Part shown: in pieces, positions 37,201 through 50,700 of the stretch
Layout: each line of letters starts with the position of its first letter
How positions within the stretch are numbered: position 1 is the first letter of the stretch
Source: Paralvinella palmiformis
Lineage: Eukaryota > Annelida > Polychaeta > Terebellida > Alvinellidae
Length of the DNA stretch: 64,000 nucleotides
Direction of reading: 5' to 3'
NCBI GenBank assembly: GCA_025642065.1
Contig: JAODUP010000840.1
Location: 152,501-216,500 of the forward strand
Made by a program: the position numbers and the translations under genes
Notes under the pieces: model-generated
The model's database searches: none
What the model saw: only the letters and a program-made list of their open reading frames with translations
What the model was told of the DNA's origin: nothing

Positions 37201-40200
37201 TAATACTAGATTTATCCTCTGAAAGCATATCTTTCCAAATAAGCCAGTGTTACTGGTGGTATTAGGTTGGCAATGATATCAAATACATCATTTAATTTGA
37301 AACAGTCATTCTTGATAAATTTAAACATTAGCTTAGTTGATAGAGTTGACAGACATTTATCCAGAGGATCCGGGCTCTAGAGCCAATTTCTTTTACCGTT
37401 TTAGCCTCTGGTCAACCACAGATGAGTTAATGCATGAAGAATGTTCTAATATGTAGGGATGCTAAAGTATTCTAGGAACGTTGACATGAGGCTGATAAAT
37501 GGTATCAACCTGTCTACGAATGAACAATAAATGAGCATTAAATATGCGGATAGAGCAGCATCATTTGCTGATTCATTTTGTGTTATATAATATGTATTGA
37601 GTAATATGAACTAATATTATATAATATATTTAAGTAGCTGATATACTGTTAGGTGTCATCATTTGTCTTGGAAACTCTTCAAGATTCATTTACAGTCAAC
37701 TCTCAGTTAGCTCACTATTGATTAGCTAGAATTGTCATTTAATAGACCACAATAATCTGTCCAAAGTGTTCCTTCGGATGTGCAAATAAGATCTTTTTAT
37801 ATATGCTGTGAATCAGTCTGCTTATAGCTGTGTCCCAGTTAACTCAGAGTTGACTAAATTTATAAATAGCCTCCTCCTTTACTAATTTCTAATCAAGTTT
37901 ATATTAGAATTTCTCTTGCACAACACTGGGATTTACTTTTGGTGGAATTGGGATTTGTTTGATATAACATTGAGATTTACCTTGCAGAGAAAGCGAGATG
38001 TTCGTTGAAGATCCAATGACGCATTCAGAAAAGATACCAGTAAAATTAGACATAGAACTACATAAGGTCCAGTGTCGGTGTAAGTATTTATGTGCACACG
38101 CTATGAATATAAATACGGGTTGGATCAGGGACAACTCAATGTCATATAACCAGGTCAGCAGTTCAATTAAGAAACAAATCAGCTGAAAATGCTTCCCCCT
38201 AAATATTACTTAAGAAACACATTCCTCAAACATCCTCAGGACACTGAATAACCTAAATTGTGCCAATCTGTCATTAAACAACATTCATCCATCCATCCTC
38301 AAACATCCTCAGGTTAAAAAAATAATTATCACGATAAAGCGGTTGCTGTCTGATTTCCTTAAAGAAGATATTTTTAATTAGTCCATCATATTATTGACAG
38401 TATGTGTTTATTCTGTTGCAGTTATCGGTTTAGATATACAAGATGACCTCGGCAGACATGAAGTGGGCTTTGTTGACAATACAGAAAGAATTCCAGTTGA
38501 TCATGGACTCGGATGTCGGTTTAAGTCCCATTTTAAGATAAACAAGGTTAATAGAACATACACTTGCCAACTAAGTTATCACCAAAGTGTTGTTCGTGTA
38601 AGATGATTTTCAGGATGTTGTCGTTATATCATAACTGAAATGCAATCAGTCTAATCTAGATAGTCTTTTAATAATAAAACTTTACTCATCAAGGTCTACT
38701 TTAGGTGAGCACTTTGTGAAAGCAGTTTTGAAAAACAGTCCCTTCCATTTCCCCTGTTATTACCAACTGAAACTATCTTAGAGGCTACCTGAGTTTAAAG
38801 ATCACCCGAGGTTATCATAGTATGATCTGTTAAGATGTGTTTATTTTAAGATGTGTTTATTGTATTCATCACCATCTGTAAACAGGGGCACTTCCGTAGC
38901 CTAACTGATAGCACGTTTGGCCACATATCTATTGCACCTGGGTTCAAACCCCAGCCGGGCTATGTCAGATGGGTGTTTCATCTTTCACCTTGCCTCGTTA
39001 CATTTGAAGATTGCTCAGCCTATTTAGCCCACCCTGTGCACAAATGTGGCAGTAAAACAGCTACATTTTTTACCATCTGTAAACAGATAAATTGATACAA
39101 TACGTAATCCAAATGTCTTCACAATCCACCCCCCTTCCAACACAGGGTTTATATTAGAAAAGAAGTCAAAGGGAATCTTGGTAATTGAGTGCTTAAAATA
39201 GCAACACACTACTATAGCATTAATTTCCTTCTAAGGCTGATTAATTGGCTAATAATGCTTAGCACTGGAAATAGATTCAGAACTTAGGTCTTGGAAGTAT
39301 TTATTAACCAGAAGGCAATGACTGTTAGGAGCCATTCTATAAAAGTTTGACTGACCTTGAACAGTCTAACACAATTTCTAAGAATTTTATTTATAACTTG
39401 TATAGCTTCCTGGGAGGATCATATGGTTTTACATAAGACCCATAACAAATTGATTATACTCTGGGAGATAAGTCACTCAAGAGTTTGACCTTCAGTTACT
39501 CCAAAGGTTAGGCATGATACGAGGGAATAACAATTTGTATTCTTAAACCAATACACATGTTAATAGAAATTATATCAGTACTGAAAACATGAATAACCCT
39601 TGCTAGTCTATAAATCAGTTAAAATAAATATTAATTATAAATATCTGCACTACATGTGAAATGTCATTGATACTGGGCGCCTCGGGATGGGACACCTATG
39701 CTACAGATCACTGCTTTTCCAGTTATATAATATCCTGTAGTTTATAATATATTTTTTTCACTACATCAACATACTAAACTATTTCTCATTATAACTGACA
39801 GGTACCAGGAAACTTTCATATTTCAACTCATGCCTCGCACGAACAGCCAGAGAACCCAGACATGACACATACCATACACGAAGTTGTGTTTGGTGACCGT
39901 GTGCCAACAGTAAGCTCTTTCTTCTTGTATATTATATTCTTCTTGTATATTACATTCGATATTCCTGAAACCAATCGCAGGAAATGTCCTGAATATTTCT
40001 TTGCATATATTAACTGATGTGTTTGTCGACTAACTGTTAAAAAATGGCACATTTATTCATTAATGCATGAAGTATTATTAAGTGTATTCAGTGTTATTCA
40101 TTTACATCTAGTGGAATACCTTCAACAGTCACATGTATAAGATTTAGGCTACGATGTGCACAAAAGTGGTCGTAAAACATCAATCAATCATCAAAAAAAC

Positions 40201-43200
40201 TCAGTTCCACAAATTTCAAATTGGATGATACTGTAATCACTGGCTAAGTCTATAAATATGATATATACTGGCATAAACATGGACCCAGCAGATAAGATCA
40301 ATTTTTGACCCTGTAATTGTTTCCTCTGGCATATGCCCAGGGTATAAGTCAAGGTCAAAATTCTAATCATTGTCTTCATTCACCAAAAAGCTGACCCAGT
40401 CATTTCAAACTCATGGTGTCAGCAAGTGCGTTGTAAATATATCGGTATCAATTTCTTCAGAGACACAGACACACACACACAGAGAGAGAGAGAGAGTAGA
40501 CACACACACACACACAGATTTCGCTTTGATGTTATATTTAACTAATAAACAAACTTGTCACATCAAACACCCCTTATTGTAACTTCAACTGGCAAGTGTT
40601 ATTAATTAATTGTTTCACATCAAGTGGTGAGCAAGGTTTACAATGTGAACAGTGATTTCTATATTATCGCTAATTATCTGGAGGTACTGGTAGTTAAACA
40701 GCTGGTGACTATCAAGTATTATTACATTAAGACTGGCAAGTTTGTGAGATCCAAATAACTGTTTAGTGAAAATTAATTGTTACTTATTGAATAATAATGA
40801 ATTAGTAGGCAGCGATGTGATGATTTTATTGCGACTCTGGCTCTTATTGGGTTGAATCCTATAGTGTTAAGTGTCGAGGATGGCCGAAAACATCTTTCCT
40901 TCAGCTGGTAGGAAATATGACACGCATGTAAGTCGAGTTGCTTCTAGGAACATCCTTTTCCCTACCGAAGAAATCTTCAAGGCGGAAGTTGAAAATTTTG
41001 AGGTTTCAAAAGACTCACTGTTGTTGATTGTATTTTTATGTCCCTGAAACATATATCAAATAGAATACCATATTGATCCTAATAGATGTGTACCAAAATA
41101 TTCTAAAATTATGGAGCACATGTAACTAAACAGATATACTCTTACATGTTTCCAGATTTCACAAGCAAATTGGAAATAAACCAACCACCAAAGAAAACCA
41201 GCAGAAGCATTATTTTAATATTTATAATCATCTAACAAATATTCACGACTTAAAATAACATTTACCATACTATAGCTTTATCTGTCTGAGATTATTATAA
41301 AAAGAGCGAAAATTCAGATTTATGAAATCCTTTGCCAATATGACAGAAGTAATAAAATATGATCACTCACAAATACAAGCTTGGAGACAAAATTAGACAT
41401 GTGTGAAATAAAATCAGGAAAAAAAATATTGCAATTTAGCAATGCCAATCTATTCTATTGCCACAGTCCAAATCAGAGGTCACTCAGTTAGTCATTGTTG
41501 GTGACCATCAATGAAGCATATTAATGGCCAGGCACTGTTTGTGTAATCATTTTCTCATCAGATTGGTATTCAGAATTTGAATCTTCATCAAGAACAACAT
41601 TCATCAATGATGAAGAAACATTAACTGTGAGATGCTCAATGTCGGCCACATCATCTCCATAAAAACATTCTTTTCTTAAAGAATTTCTGGAAAAGTTTTG
41701 AAGAAAAAGCACACTGCAACTAGGATTAGAGAAAGCTGTTTCCATGATATTCAATACTTCTATTTTCTAATTTTGTTCAGCAGTTAGTCATCCCTGTTCA
41801 ATATATCTGATACAGTGTTAGTTTATTTTGTCAGCAAAAAATACCATACTCAATGTGATCTTGCCCTAGGCTACTTAAGTCCATTGGAGCAAATTTTGAC
41901 AGAAGGAGCCCTCATATTATTAACTGTTGTATAAATCTTCTTGTCACAAAATTGTCTTTTGTCATAGCTCTATTGGAGATGTACCTAACAAGGCTTGTCA
42001 CAAGACACATCAGTTGGCTGGGAATTTGCAGTTACAACCTCCAGGGGTGAAAACCACATCAATGTTGTATTGTTAAATTTCCGTTTGATCAAGGTCTTAA
42101 TACGTTCGGTACAGTGACCACAGAATATATCACATACCATGAGTCAGTGACTGGTGTTTCTTCCCCTTAATCGATTCATGTAAACTACCTAGTTCCACAC
42201 ATATAGATTGTAATACCAGCTGACCTATCTTGTTTTTGGTGGGGCTTGAACATCAGGCAGCAAAACAAACACTGGCAACTTTGCGTCATCTACCAAAACT
42301 GTTAAAATTACAGCGTAACATTTTTTCTTGGCCCGCTGTTGTAACTGGAATAGTATTCATTCCAGTCGTTTCGAGAATATATTTCTCTTCCATCTCCTGG
42401 CAAATTGGTGTTTCATCCATATTGTTGATATAACTATCAGGATGTTGTTTATTCTTCTGTGTTGAAGTAAATTCAGCAGAAACACCTCCTCTATGACCGC
42501 TTTGGAATTCTGGGAAATATGGATCATCCTTCTTGAGCTCTATTTATGCCAATATTTCAATCTTTAGAAAGCAGCTGGATGTTGCTTTAATGTTCGGGTT
42601 TCCATGTATATTTTTTGAGATGAAATGCTTCCCTTACTAGTGACACTCTCTCCTACCTTTCTCTATTTTCCCATGAAGCAAGGCAATCGAGCTTTTCATT
42701 TTCATTGTTAACATTATCTGCTACCACCAGCCAGTCTTCGGGGGTGCCTCCTTGGCCTAACTGGTAGCCTGGTTGGTCACAGATCTATAGCACTTGGGTT
42801 CAAACCTTGCCCGTGCTATGTCAGAAGGGTGTTTCATATTTCACTTTGCCTCATCGCCTTTGGAGGTCGCTCGGCCCATTTAGGCTATCTTGTGCACAAA
42901 AGTGGCTGTAAAACAGCAACATATTCTTTTACCAACAGGTTTTCATTTTGATTTTTCTAACTGCTGGAAATCCTGTTATTGCTGGCACCATTCTTGAACG
43001 GGTCTTCTTTAAACATTACACGTCCATGCCACAGATTTATTTTCTGAACATTTATCTCATTGGTATATCTCGGCATATACTCAGAGACATCTGGCAAAAC
43101 TTTCATATATTTGTTAACTGAAAGAACTTAGTTCTACTGAACTGGCAAGCATAATGTTCATTCTTATCACTGTTATATCATTATAGGTGTAATTTATTTC

Positions 43201-44713
43201 AGGCAGTAAACTTACCAGGATCATTCAATCCATTGAAAGGACACGACAAGAGTAAAGCTAATGGTAAGGCTCCTTTAGTGGTCAGCAGTGTTGGAGTTAA
43301 AGTTTGGACTATTACTGTCAGATGACACATCCTACTAATTGTGGGAAGATTTCTATAAAATAATTTCCTCCTCTAAAAGTTTTGTTGAGATTTTTCATTC
43401 TTGACCAGCATTTTATCTGGCTTAATTGTCATACTTCAAATAATTGAATTATCTGGTAATTTTATTTTAATTTGTGTGTGTGCGTGTGTGTGTGTGTGTG
43501 TTTGACATGTTAATAGCTGCCGTAATGTCTACAACATTATTCATTATGTATTTCTGTAATTTCCACTCTCCTATAATGTGCCTTATAAATGAGATCACCT
43601 ATTACGTCTTCTGTTTATCATATACAATACATCTATAATGTACGAAATAGTTACCATTTTACTACCACATATAAACTATCTGTTTTGTTTAATGTAAACA
43701 AACATAAGAGCAGTTCCTGATAATAAAGTATTAAATAGATAGAAACTAAAATAAATCAGAATTTTAGTAAAGTAAAATAGGTCATCTCACACAACAATTA
43801 CCGACATATTAGCATAGTTGTTCTAGATTTTGGCGTTTAATCAAACCCCGAAATCCTGACTTTAAAGGGCACTCCGATGGAAAATGGTTAGAGTACTGCA
43901 CTGCAAAACTCCAGGTTGCGAGTTCAAATCTGACTCATAACTGTGTTTGTTAGATGTTTCTCTAGTAATGTGTCCCAAACGTTCCGCGACACTGAAATCA
44001 TGCCAATGCCTGGTTAAGCATCCATTTATCCTCTGCCAATATTAAACAAACACTCAATGACTCACTGGCTGACTTTAACAATATAATATAATGATGTAAA
44101 TTTTGTCCGACTTGTACTGAAGATGTGTCGTTTTTGGTTTGTTATACTTTAATGTTAGGTTTAAACCTAGACATAAATGATGAAGGAACTATTTTATCTT
44201 CCAGCTTTGACATCCCATGATTATTTCCTGAAAGTAGTCCCAACTGTTTATCAGGATATCACTGGTCGACAGACGTTACATCCATATCAGTATACATACG
44301 CCTACAGGGTAAGTATGTAGATTTAGGTCATATGTGTAAGAGTAAGTGTGTGTGTGTGTGTGCAATAACGTACACTTATTAATGATCACTATGACTATTC
44401 TAAAATAAACACAATATGTAATTTTTCACTGAACATTTACATATAACATACAACCAGTAGTGTGTTCTGATTTGCAAAAATTCATCCATCGATTAAATTT
44501 TTTTATTGTTTCTTCAAGGATAGATACTTTTATTTTATCATAAAAGTTAATTCTTATCCTGCTAAAAGTTTCTTAAGGAAAAGTTGTTTCTTAATTAATT
44601 ATTTCCTTATTTAAGTGTATTTTCATCCGAGTCTTATTATTTTTCCTAAAAGTAAATAGTATTGTTTAGATAAGCTCCATATTGGTATAACAATTACATG
44701 TTAAGTTTATAAG

Positions 44714-44756
<43 letters not shown>

Positions 44757-47700
44757 TCAGACTGTGTTACCTAAATAATTCTTATTTATGTTTGTAGCTG
44801 TGTGACTAGCTACAGCTGATAATGGGTGTCAAATTCAATCGTAATATTAAATCAGATTATCTGTACTATAGTGTTGGGATGATGTTATTATTTTGACATG
44901 CTAAGATTTTAAAGATATGTGTCATCTCCGTTTCTCATACGTACAACTAGAGTTTACTTAACGATAATGTCACTTGTCTATATATATCTGAACCAGACTT
45001 GAAATGGAAGTCTCTGAGTATTCTGGGATCCCCCCCCCTCCCCCCTCTGTTAAACAAATAATAGCTCTTCATTTATTTATATAAAACGTGTCCATTAATA
45101 AGGCTTTAACAGATTTCTGAACAAAAAGCAAAGCTAAATACTATAATTATAAAAGGTCAGGAAGTAAAGTTAAAAAGTGTAAAAGACAAGGAAGTAAATC
45201 TATCTTAGATATATCAAAACTCTTCAATATCAAGGTGAGAGGTCCGCACATTGACTCCTACACATAAACAAAGACCTAGGTGATCTATGGATCCAACCTT
45301 TTCTGGAGTAGGGATGGGATGATCCTTTGAAGAATCACAATTCTTTCAAACAGTCTGATCAAAATATATTTCTTTAAAGTATATAATTTTCTGTTAGTGT
45401 TAGCTCTTAAATTCTTTCCCAGTACTGTCGCCAAACAACCAAATTGTGATTATACAATGGCCATCTTGCCCAATACGTCTTCCCTGTCTCCCTGTCTGTG
45501 GCTAATTTTGAGTCAAGTTGTGGTGTTTACAAATATATTTGGATTCGATCAGATCAGATAGGAGACAAAAAGAATTAGTTCAGAGAACAAAATCAAGAAT
45601 CTTTTATTTTTAGAGCTTCCATTTCTCAGGTCTGAGGCTATGTATGTTATGTTGCTTCACTTCACTTCACCCGTTAATCCTTTTCTGTCCATCCATCCAC
45701 CCACCCACCTCACTGTTTTTACTGTACCGTGTCTACTATAGGATTACATACAGTTCGGTCACGGCCACAAGGTTATCCCAGCAATATGGTTCAGATTTGA
45801 TCTTAGTCCAATTACTGTGAAATACAGCAACCAGACTAAACCTTGGTATCACTTCTTAACTACAGTAAGTATATGTACCACGTGTCTGATGTTTTGTTTG
45901 GCATAACAACAACATGATGGTCGCATGTGAGTGGGACAATGTTAATGTAAATAGTGTTTATAACATTATATGACATATTATTTTGTATGTCTCATCACAG
46001 CTCTGATGTTTAGCATTTAAGCTATTTCCCCATCAGGTGGATCCTCCTATTTGTCATATGATAGTATGTTAAATTTTTTTTTTATGATGATTGATTATAC
46101 CTTACTCACTGATTCACTGCTCTCTTACCAATTCACATAACTACAAGTAACTTTGATAATGACTTTCTTGTCACTATTGGGGTCTTTTGAATTGGAATTG
46201 AAGTTTCCTACGAAACATTTAATCCACGAATTAATTTGCCATTTAATTTTTTAATAATTCAGAAATATTTCTTCCATGACAATCTTACTTGGAATATAAA
46301 CTACTCGGGGGTACCTTCTCATGGTAAAAAGTAGTAGGTAAAACAAGAGTCGGTAAGATGGAATTGGAATTGATACATTTGGAATTGGAATTGAGTGGAA
46401 TTGGTATTAACAAAATGGAATTGAGCCCATCTCTCTAAGAGGGACTTAGAAATGCTTTTCTTCCAGTTTCAAAATAGCTGTATTAAATATGTTCTATTTC
46501 GTTTATACTCGGTTTGTCAACATTTATTTTTGGCTCTTCGATGGCCCTATTGATGTTGTACTGCCTTGACGACTTCGGATGGTATATGTGTGTATGGAGG
46601 AGGAAGCGTTTCATCTAATCATTTCGTCTCCTCATGTGCCAGCCATTTCTCTCATATATGACTATAGCTTTGAGACTAAACAAAGCAACACCCTCTCAGA
46701 TTTTATTTATGTTCATGTGATTGTTTGATAAAACGTATAATCATTGGACAATAAAGAGAAGAATGTGAGTGAGTGAGTGAGTGAGTGAGTGAGTGAGTGA
46801 GTGGTGAGTGAGTGAGTGAGTGAGTGAGTGAGTGAGTGAGTGAGTGAGTGAGTGAGTGAGTGAGTGAGTGAGTGAGTGAAAGTCCTTTCTATGATGACTA
46901 TTATAAATGGTGGTTAGTGTACAGTTATCATTATAAAGAAGACAGCAGGTGCCAAAGAAAATGGAAATAATTTTTGGCAAAACACAAACAATTACAAACT
47001 GTACTTTTACCTTTGAAAGCATGTAAGCTTAGTGCAGCAATTAGGTTGAAGATCTATATTATGACATACTTATGGATTAGATCATTTTATCACACCACAG
47101 GTGAGGCCGTTATGTCAACTTTTACCGACGACAGTGATTACGAAACAAAGGTGGGGTCGTGATTGAGAAAGTGTTTTCTCGTTAATGAAGATGTTCTGTT
47201 TAGATAACAGCCCAGACACGCCTCTTTGTTCTCGTTCGGGGTGACGATTGTAGGGAGACATTTCGATCGTTTTATAATTGTTTACCCTCTCTATAGCGCT
47301 CGCTACTTGGGATTTGTCCATACACACTGTCACGGACAACACCGAATGGCTTACATTTGTCAAGGACATGTTTTTTGAACGTTTCGGCCACGGACGTTTC
47401 GACCACGGTTATATTGATGGATGATGATGATGATAATTGGTGTTTTACGGCCACTTTTGTGCACAAGGTAGGCTAAATCGGCCCAGCGACCTCTAAAGGT
47501 AATTAGGCGAAGTCAAAATGAAACAACCTTCAGATATGCCCACGCCGAGATTCGAACACTGGTGGTAGTGATATTTGGTCCAACACGCTACCGCTAGACC
47601 ACGGAGGCGCCCCGATATTCAAGGTGGACGTTTTGCCATATTATTTAAGCAAAAACCCCAAAATAATTCGGTTTGATTTACATGGTTCATTGATAACACA

Positions 47701-50700
47701 TCAGATGTTGGGGCGACCTCCACTCTTCAATTTTCTCTTCAAATAATTTTTTTAAGCAAATCACTTCGTAATCCAGAGTTTAAGTTTCTCGTTTAGTGAT
47801 ATACTCTTGACGTCACTTAAAATTACAAAGAACTGTGTTTTTTTTCGTTTTGTTTTTGGTATTTGTAAAGTAACCTAAAGTGGATTCTAAATTAAATGTA
47901 TTTTACATAATTAAAACTGATAAAATATAGCAAATATGACTTATCAGTATTTACAATTTACACATACAAATATCAAATTAAATAATATTATGTACGCTTA
48001 CAAAAAAGAATGATATAGCCAAAACGTCCACCCTGAATATTTTCCGTGGCCAAAACGTCCATGGATGCATGCCGTGACTGAAACGTACCACAATCGTTTT
48101 AATCAGATACAAATGTGTTGAGAAACAAATGTTGACTAAAATCTTAGGCGTATTTCGTTCAAATAACTTCAATTATGAATAAGTTCATCACTCCGGAAAG
48201 TTGATTGGTCGTGTTTAGAGAGTTGAATGTTCGATATACAGTAATACCCCGCTATACGTCATGTCGGCCTAGGTCGACTTCGTAACTTTTCTAGAGTAAA
48301 TTTCATTTCAACGAACGTCCTATATCCGTTGTTTACAAAAAGCTCTTTCTTCTGCGTGTGCACAATGAGAGGATAAACATAACCCACAAAAGATTGGATA
48401 ATTCGAGTGAGGGATTCGTTTCCTGGACGGAATTAAAACACGTATATCTTTATGTTAATGTTTGCTTTAGGATCACTCTATGAGAAGGGATGCAGGATAA
48501 AATAACCCACAAAAGGGTTGTTATAAAAAATTTGTGAGGGGTTAAGTTTCCCGCACGGTTAAAACAGTATACGTTCAGTTAATTTTTATTTTTGGGTTTT
48601 TTTTGAAAGGGATTTGCAACATATGTTCAGCTTTTCGAAAGTTGTTATCACTTTTTCATCTCAAAATTTAAAAACTTTCAGCCTTTTCAGGATATGACGT
48701 AGAGTCCTTTGTCCATTTTCCCCACAAGGCAAGGGGATTTTATCCTAAGGGGCTTTTGTCCGTATACAACAAGAGGATAGATACACATTTACTCTGTATT
48801 CAGTATGATGTGTAAACACAGACATCTGATATTTGACTCTCGGGTAAATCACATCTCTGGGGTTTTAAGACATTTTCCTGGTCATCATCATTTAGGTATT
48901 TATTTATATTATTGATCTCACGGCGTATGTAATATTGTAGAAAATTGGTTATAGAGAACAGTACTCAACAGTTGTTCATATTTGTACACTAACCGAGCCG
49001 TCGAGGGGCGTGTTGCCAGGTGTAGCATAATATGTAGAACTGTCTTTACGTTTCATTTAGTAGATAGGCTGTAAAACAGTATTTATCTATTGCTGTTTAT
49101 CCTCCACTAGTAGGCGCTTCCGTGGCGCAGTGATTAGAGTATTGCGCTGCACACCGCCGGGTTGTGAGTTCGAATCAGACCACTTATTCTTGTGTACTGG
49201 ATGGTCGTTCACTTAACGTTATGCCTGTGTGTACACCCGTATGCATCTGATACAGCATGGAATTGTTATAAATATTTGTTTATTTAATTTGTTTGAGTTT
49301 TAAACTCGCCACAGTGGAACCTGTCCTGATATATCAGCCTTCTAACAAGGTTAAACTGTTTCTTAAACAAAGGTGGTCTTTTAAGGGAATTTCTGTTCTT
49401 TATAATGGTCGTGTATGAGAACTCACGAATTGACATATTCTGATAGTGTCTTAAGTTATTTAATAGTTACTGAGGAAGGGTTTGTTGTGTGTAATTGTCT
49501 GCCATTGGTTATACAGGGTTCCCACGCGTCCTGGAAAACCTTGAAAACTTGGATAATAACAAATTTATTTGCCATGGCCTGGAATTTTATAAAATCAGGA
49601 AATGTCCTGGGAAAAATATTGCCTGGGAAAAAATCCACTTAGAACAAAAAGGCCGGCGAATAAATATTGTGCCTATAGAAGAAAACTTCGAATGTATAAC
49701 AAAAACAGAAATGGTACATAGTCTTGATATCCCATGTTAGTTTAATATAAATAAAACCTTTTTCGCGCGTATGTTGATTTTTTACCTTTAAATCTTGTAT
49801 ACTTTGTCCTGGAAAATGGTAATTTTGTCCTGGAAATGTCCTGGAAAATAATATTTCCTTGGCTGTGGGAACCATGTTATAGTTTATCATACGTTCTCTC
49901 TATATGGTGTGGTGTTTTAAGTTTCCTACCTGTTAGCCCTTATGATTATCATTCCTGTACAAACTCTAAAATGTACAATAAACACACTACTAGTTGTTAA
50001 AAAAAACGGACGATGTACTCGTACGTGTCCAGATGGTATTTATCCCATGATTTCTCCTCGGAATCTCACTCCCGATTACGTCACCTGACTGATCCACGCT
50101 TTATGACGTCGTGATCCGTGTTCTGCGATCCCGAACCTGTATATAGGATTGGATATATTATGGGCGTGATGGCGTTATGAGATCACCCGCCGTTTGGTTT
50201 AGGTTTGACATCCAGCCAATAACGGTCAAGTATACAGAACGTAGGAGGCCACTGTACGGCTTCCTAACTACAGTAAGTATGGCCTGTGTACTCTATCACT
50301 GTACTCTTAGGTTCTTAGCAGCGCATCAGTGGCACAGAGCAGTACATTGTTAACAAGTCGATGATTTGATGATACTGAGTCCTGTACAACGATGACCTGT
50401 CTCTAATCTGGCGGTGTCAAACAATGTACTGCTCTGTGCCATTGATGCGCTGCGTTATTCAATCATATACCGTGGTATACTATATATAGCTACAGTTAGT
50501 TTCCATCGTGTACAATGGTGCCCCACTACGTAGACTACCAGAACTCGCAATACACAAATAACTTCTTTTTTGGGTTATCTTTCAGTCTTCATTAGGTATT
50601 GGGTTTTGTTATTTGCTTTATAATATTTTATGTCTGACGAGATCCAGACATGTGCCAGGTCCTAGGTGTGTTGAAACATGAATAGGTACTAATGAATACG

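Larger units (their letters stand above)
33541..37987 (+). other. ERGIC1 intron 2
   Basis: 4.4 kb. It holds a MITE copy at 33822-34529 and a frameshifted coding relic at 35473-35998 on the minus strand. At 35217-35290 a TTAATAAAGCAC stretch resembles the 3' tail of the LINE family near 17.1 kb. The stretch 36000-37980 shows nothing I recognise apart from short polypyrimidine runs. Confidence 0.8.
39910..43202 (+). other. ERGIC1 intron 5
   Basis: 3.3 kb. It contains a truncated SINE tail (40146-40194), a short CA/GA tract (40463-40517), a pogo-like transposase relic (41500-42700, minus) and a full SINE (42742-42925). The rest is anonymous AT-rich sequence. Confidence 0.8.
45865..50146 (+). 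other. Intron between alternative exons 8a and 8b
   Basis: 4.3 kb, containing the AATTCC-rich repeat (46176-46428), a GAGT microsatellite (46768-46878), a TIR element split by a SINE (47379-48086), a tRNA-like SINE (49110-49260) and a MITE (49515-49876). No extra copy of exon 8 was found in this interval by eye. Confidence 0.75.

Noticed and set aside
39802..39909. Alternative start of exon 5 or read-through of exon 4 (20 more codons)
   Set aside because: Read-through gives a sequence unrelated to the family and a stop; splicing restores the INK-VPGNFH junction.
49415..49890. Overlapping frames of 60-83 codons at 49.4-49.9 kb
   Set aside because: They lie within a MITE present in three copies and have no splice logic with ERGIC1.
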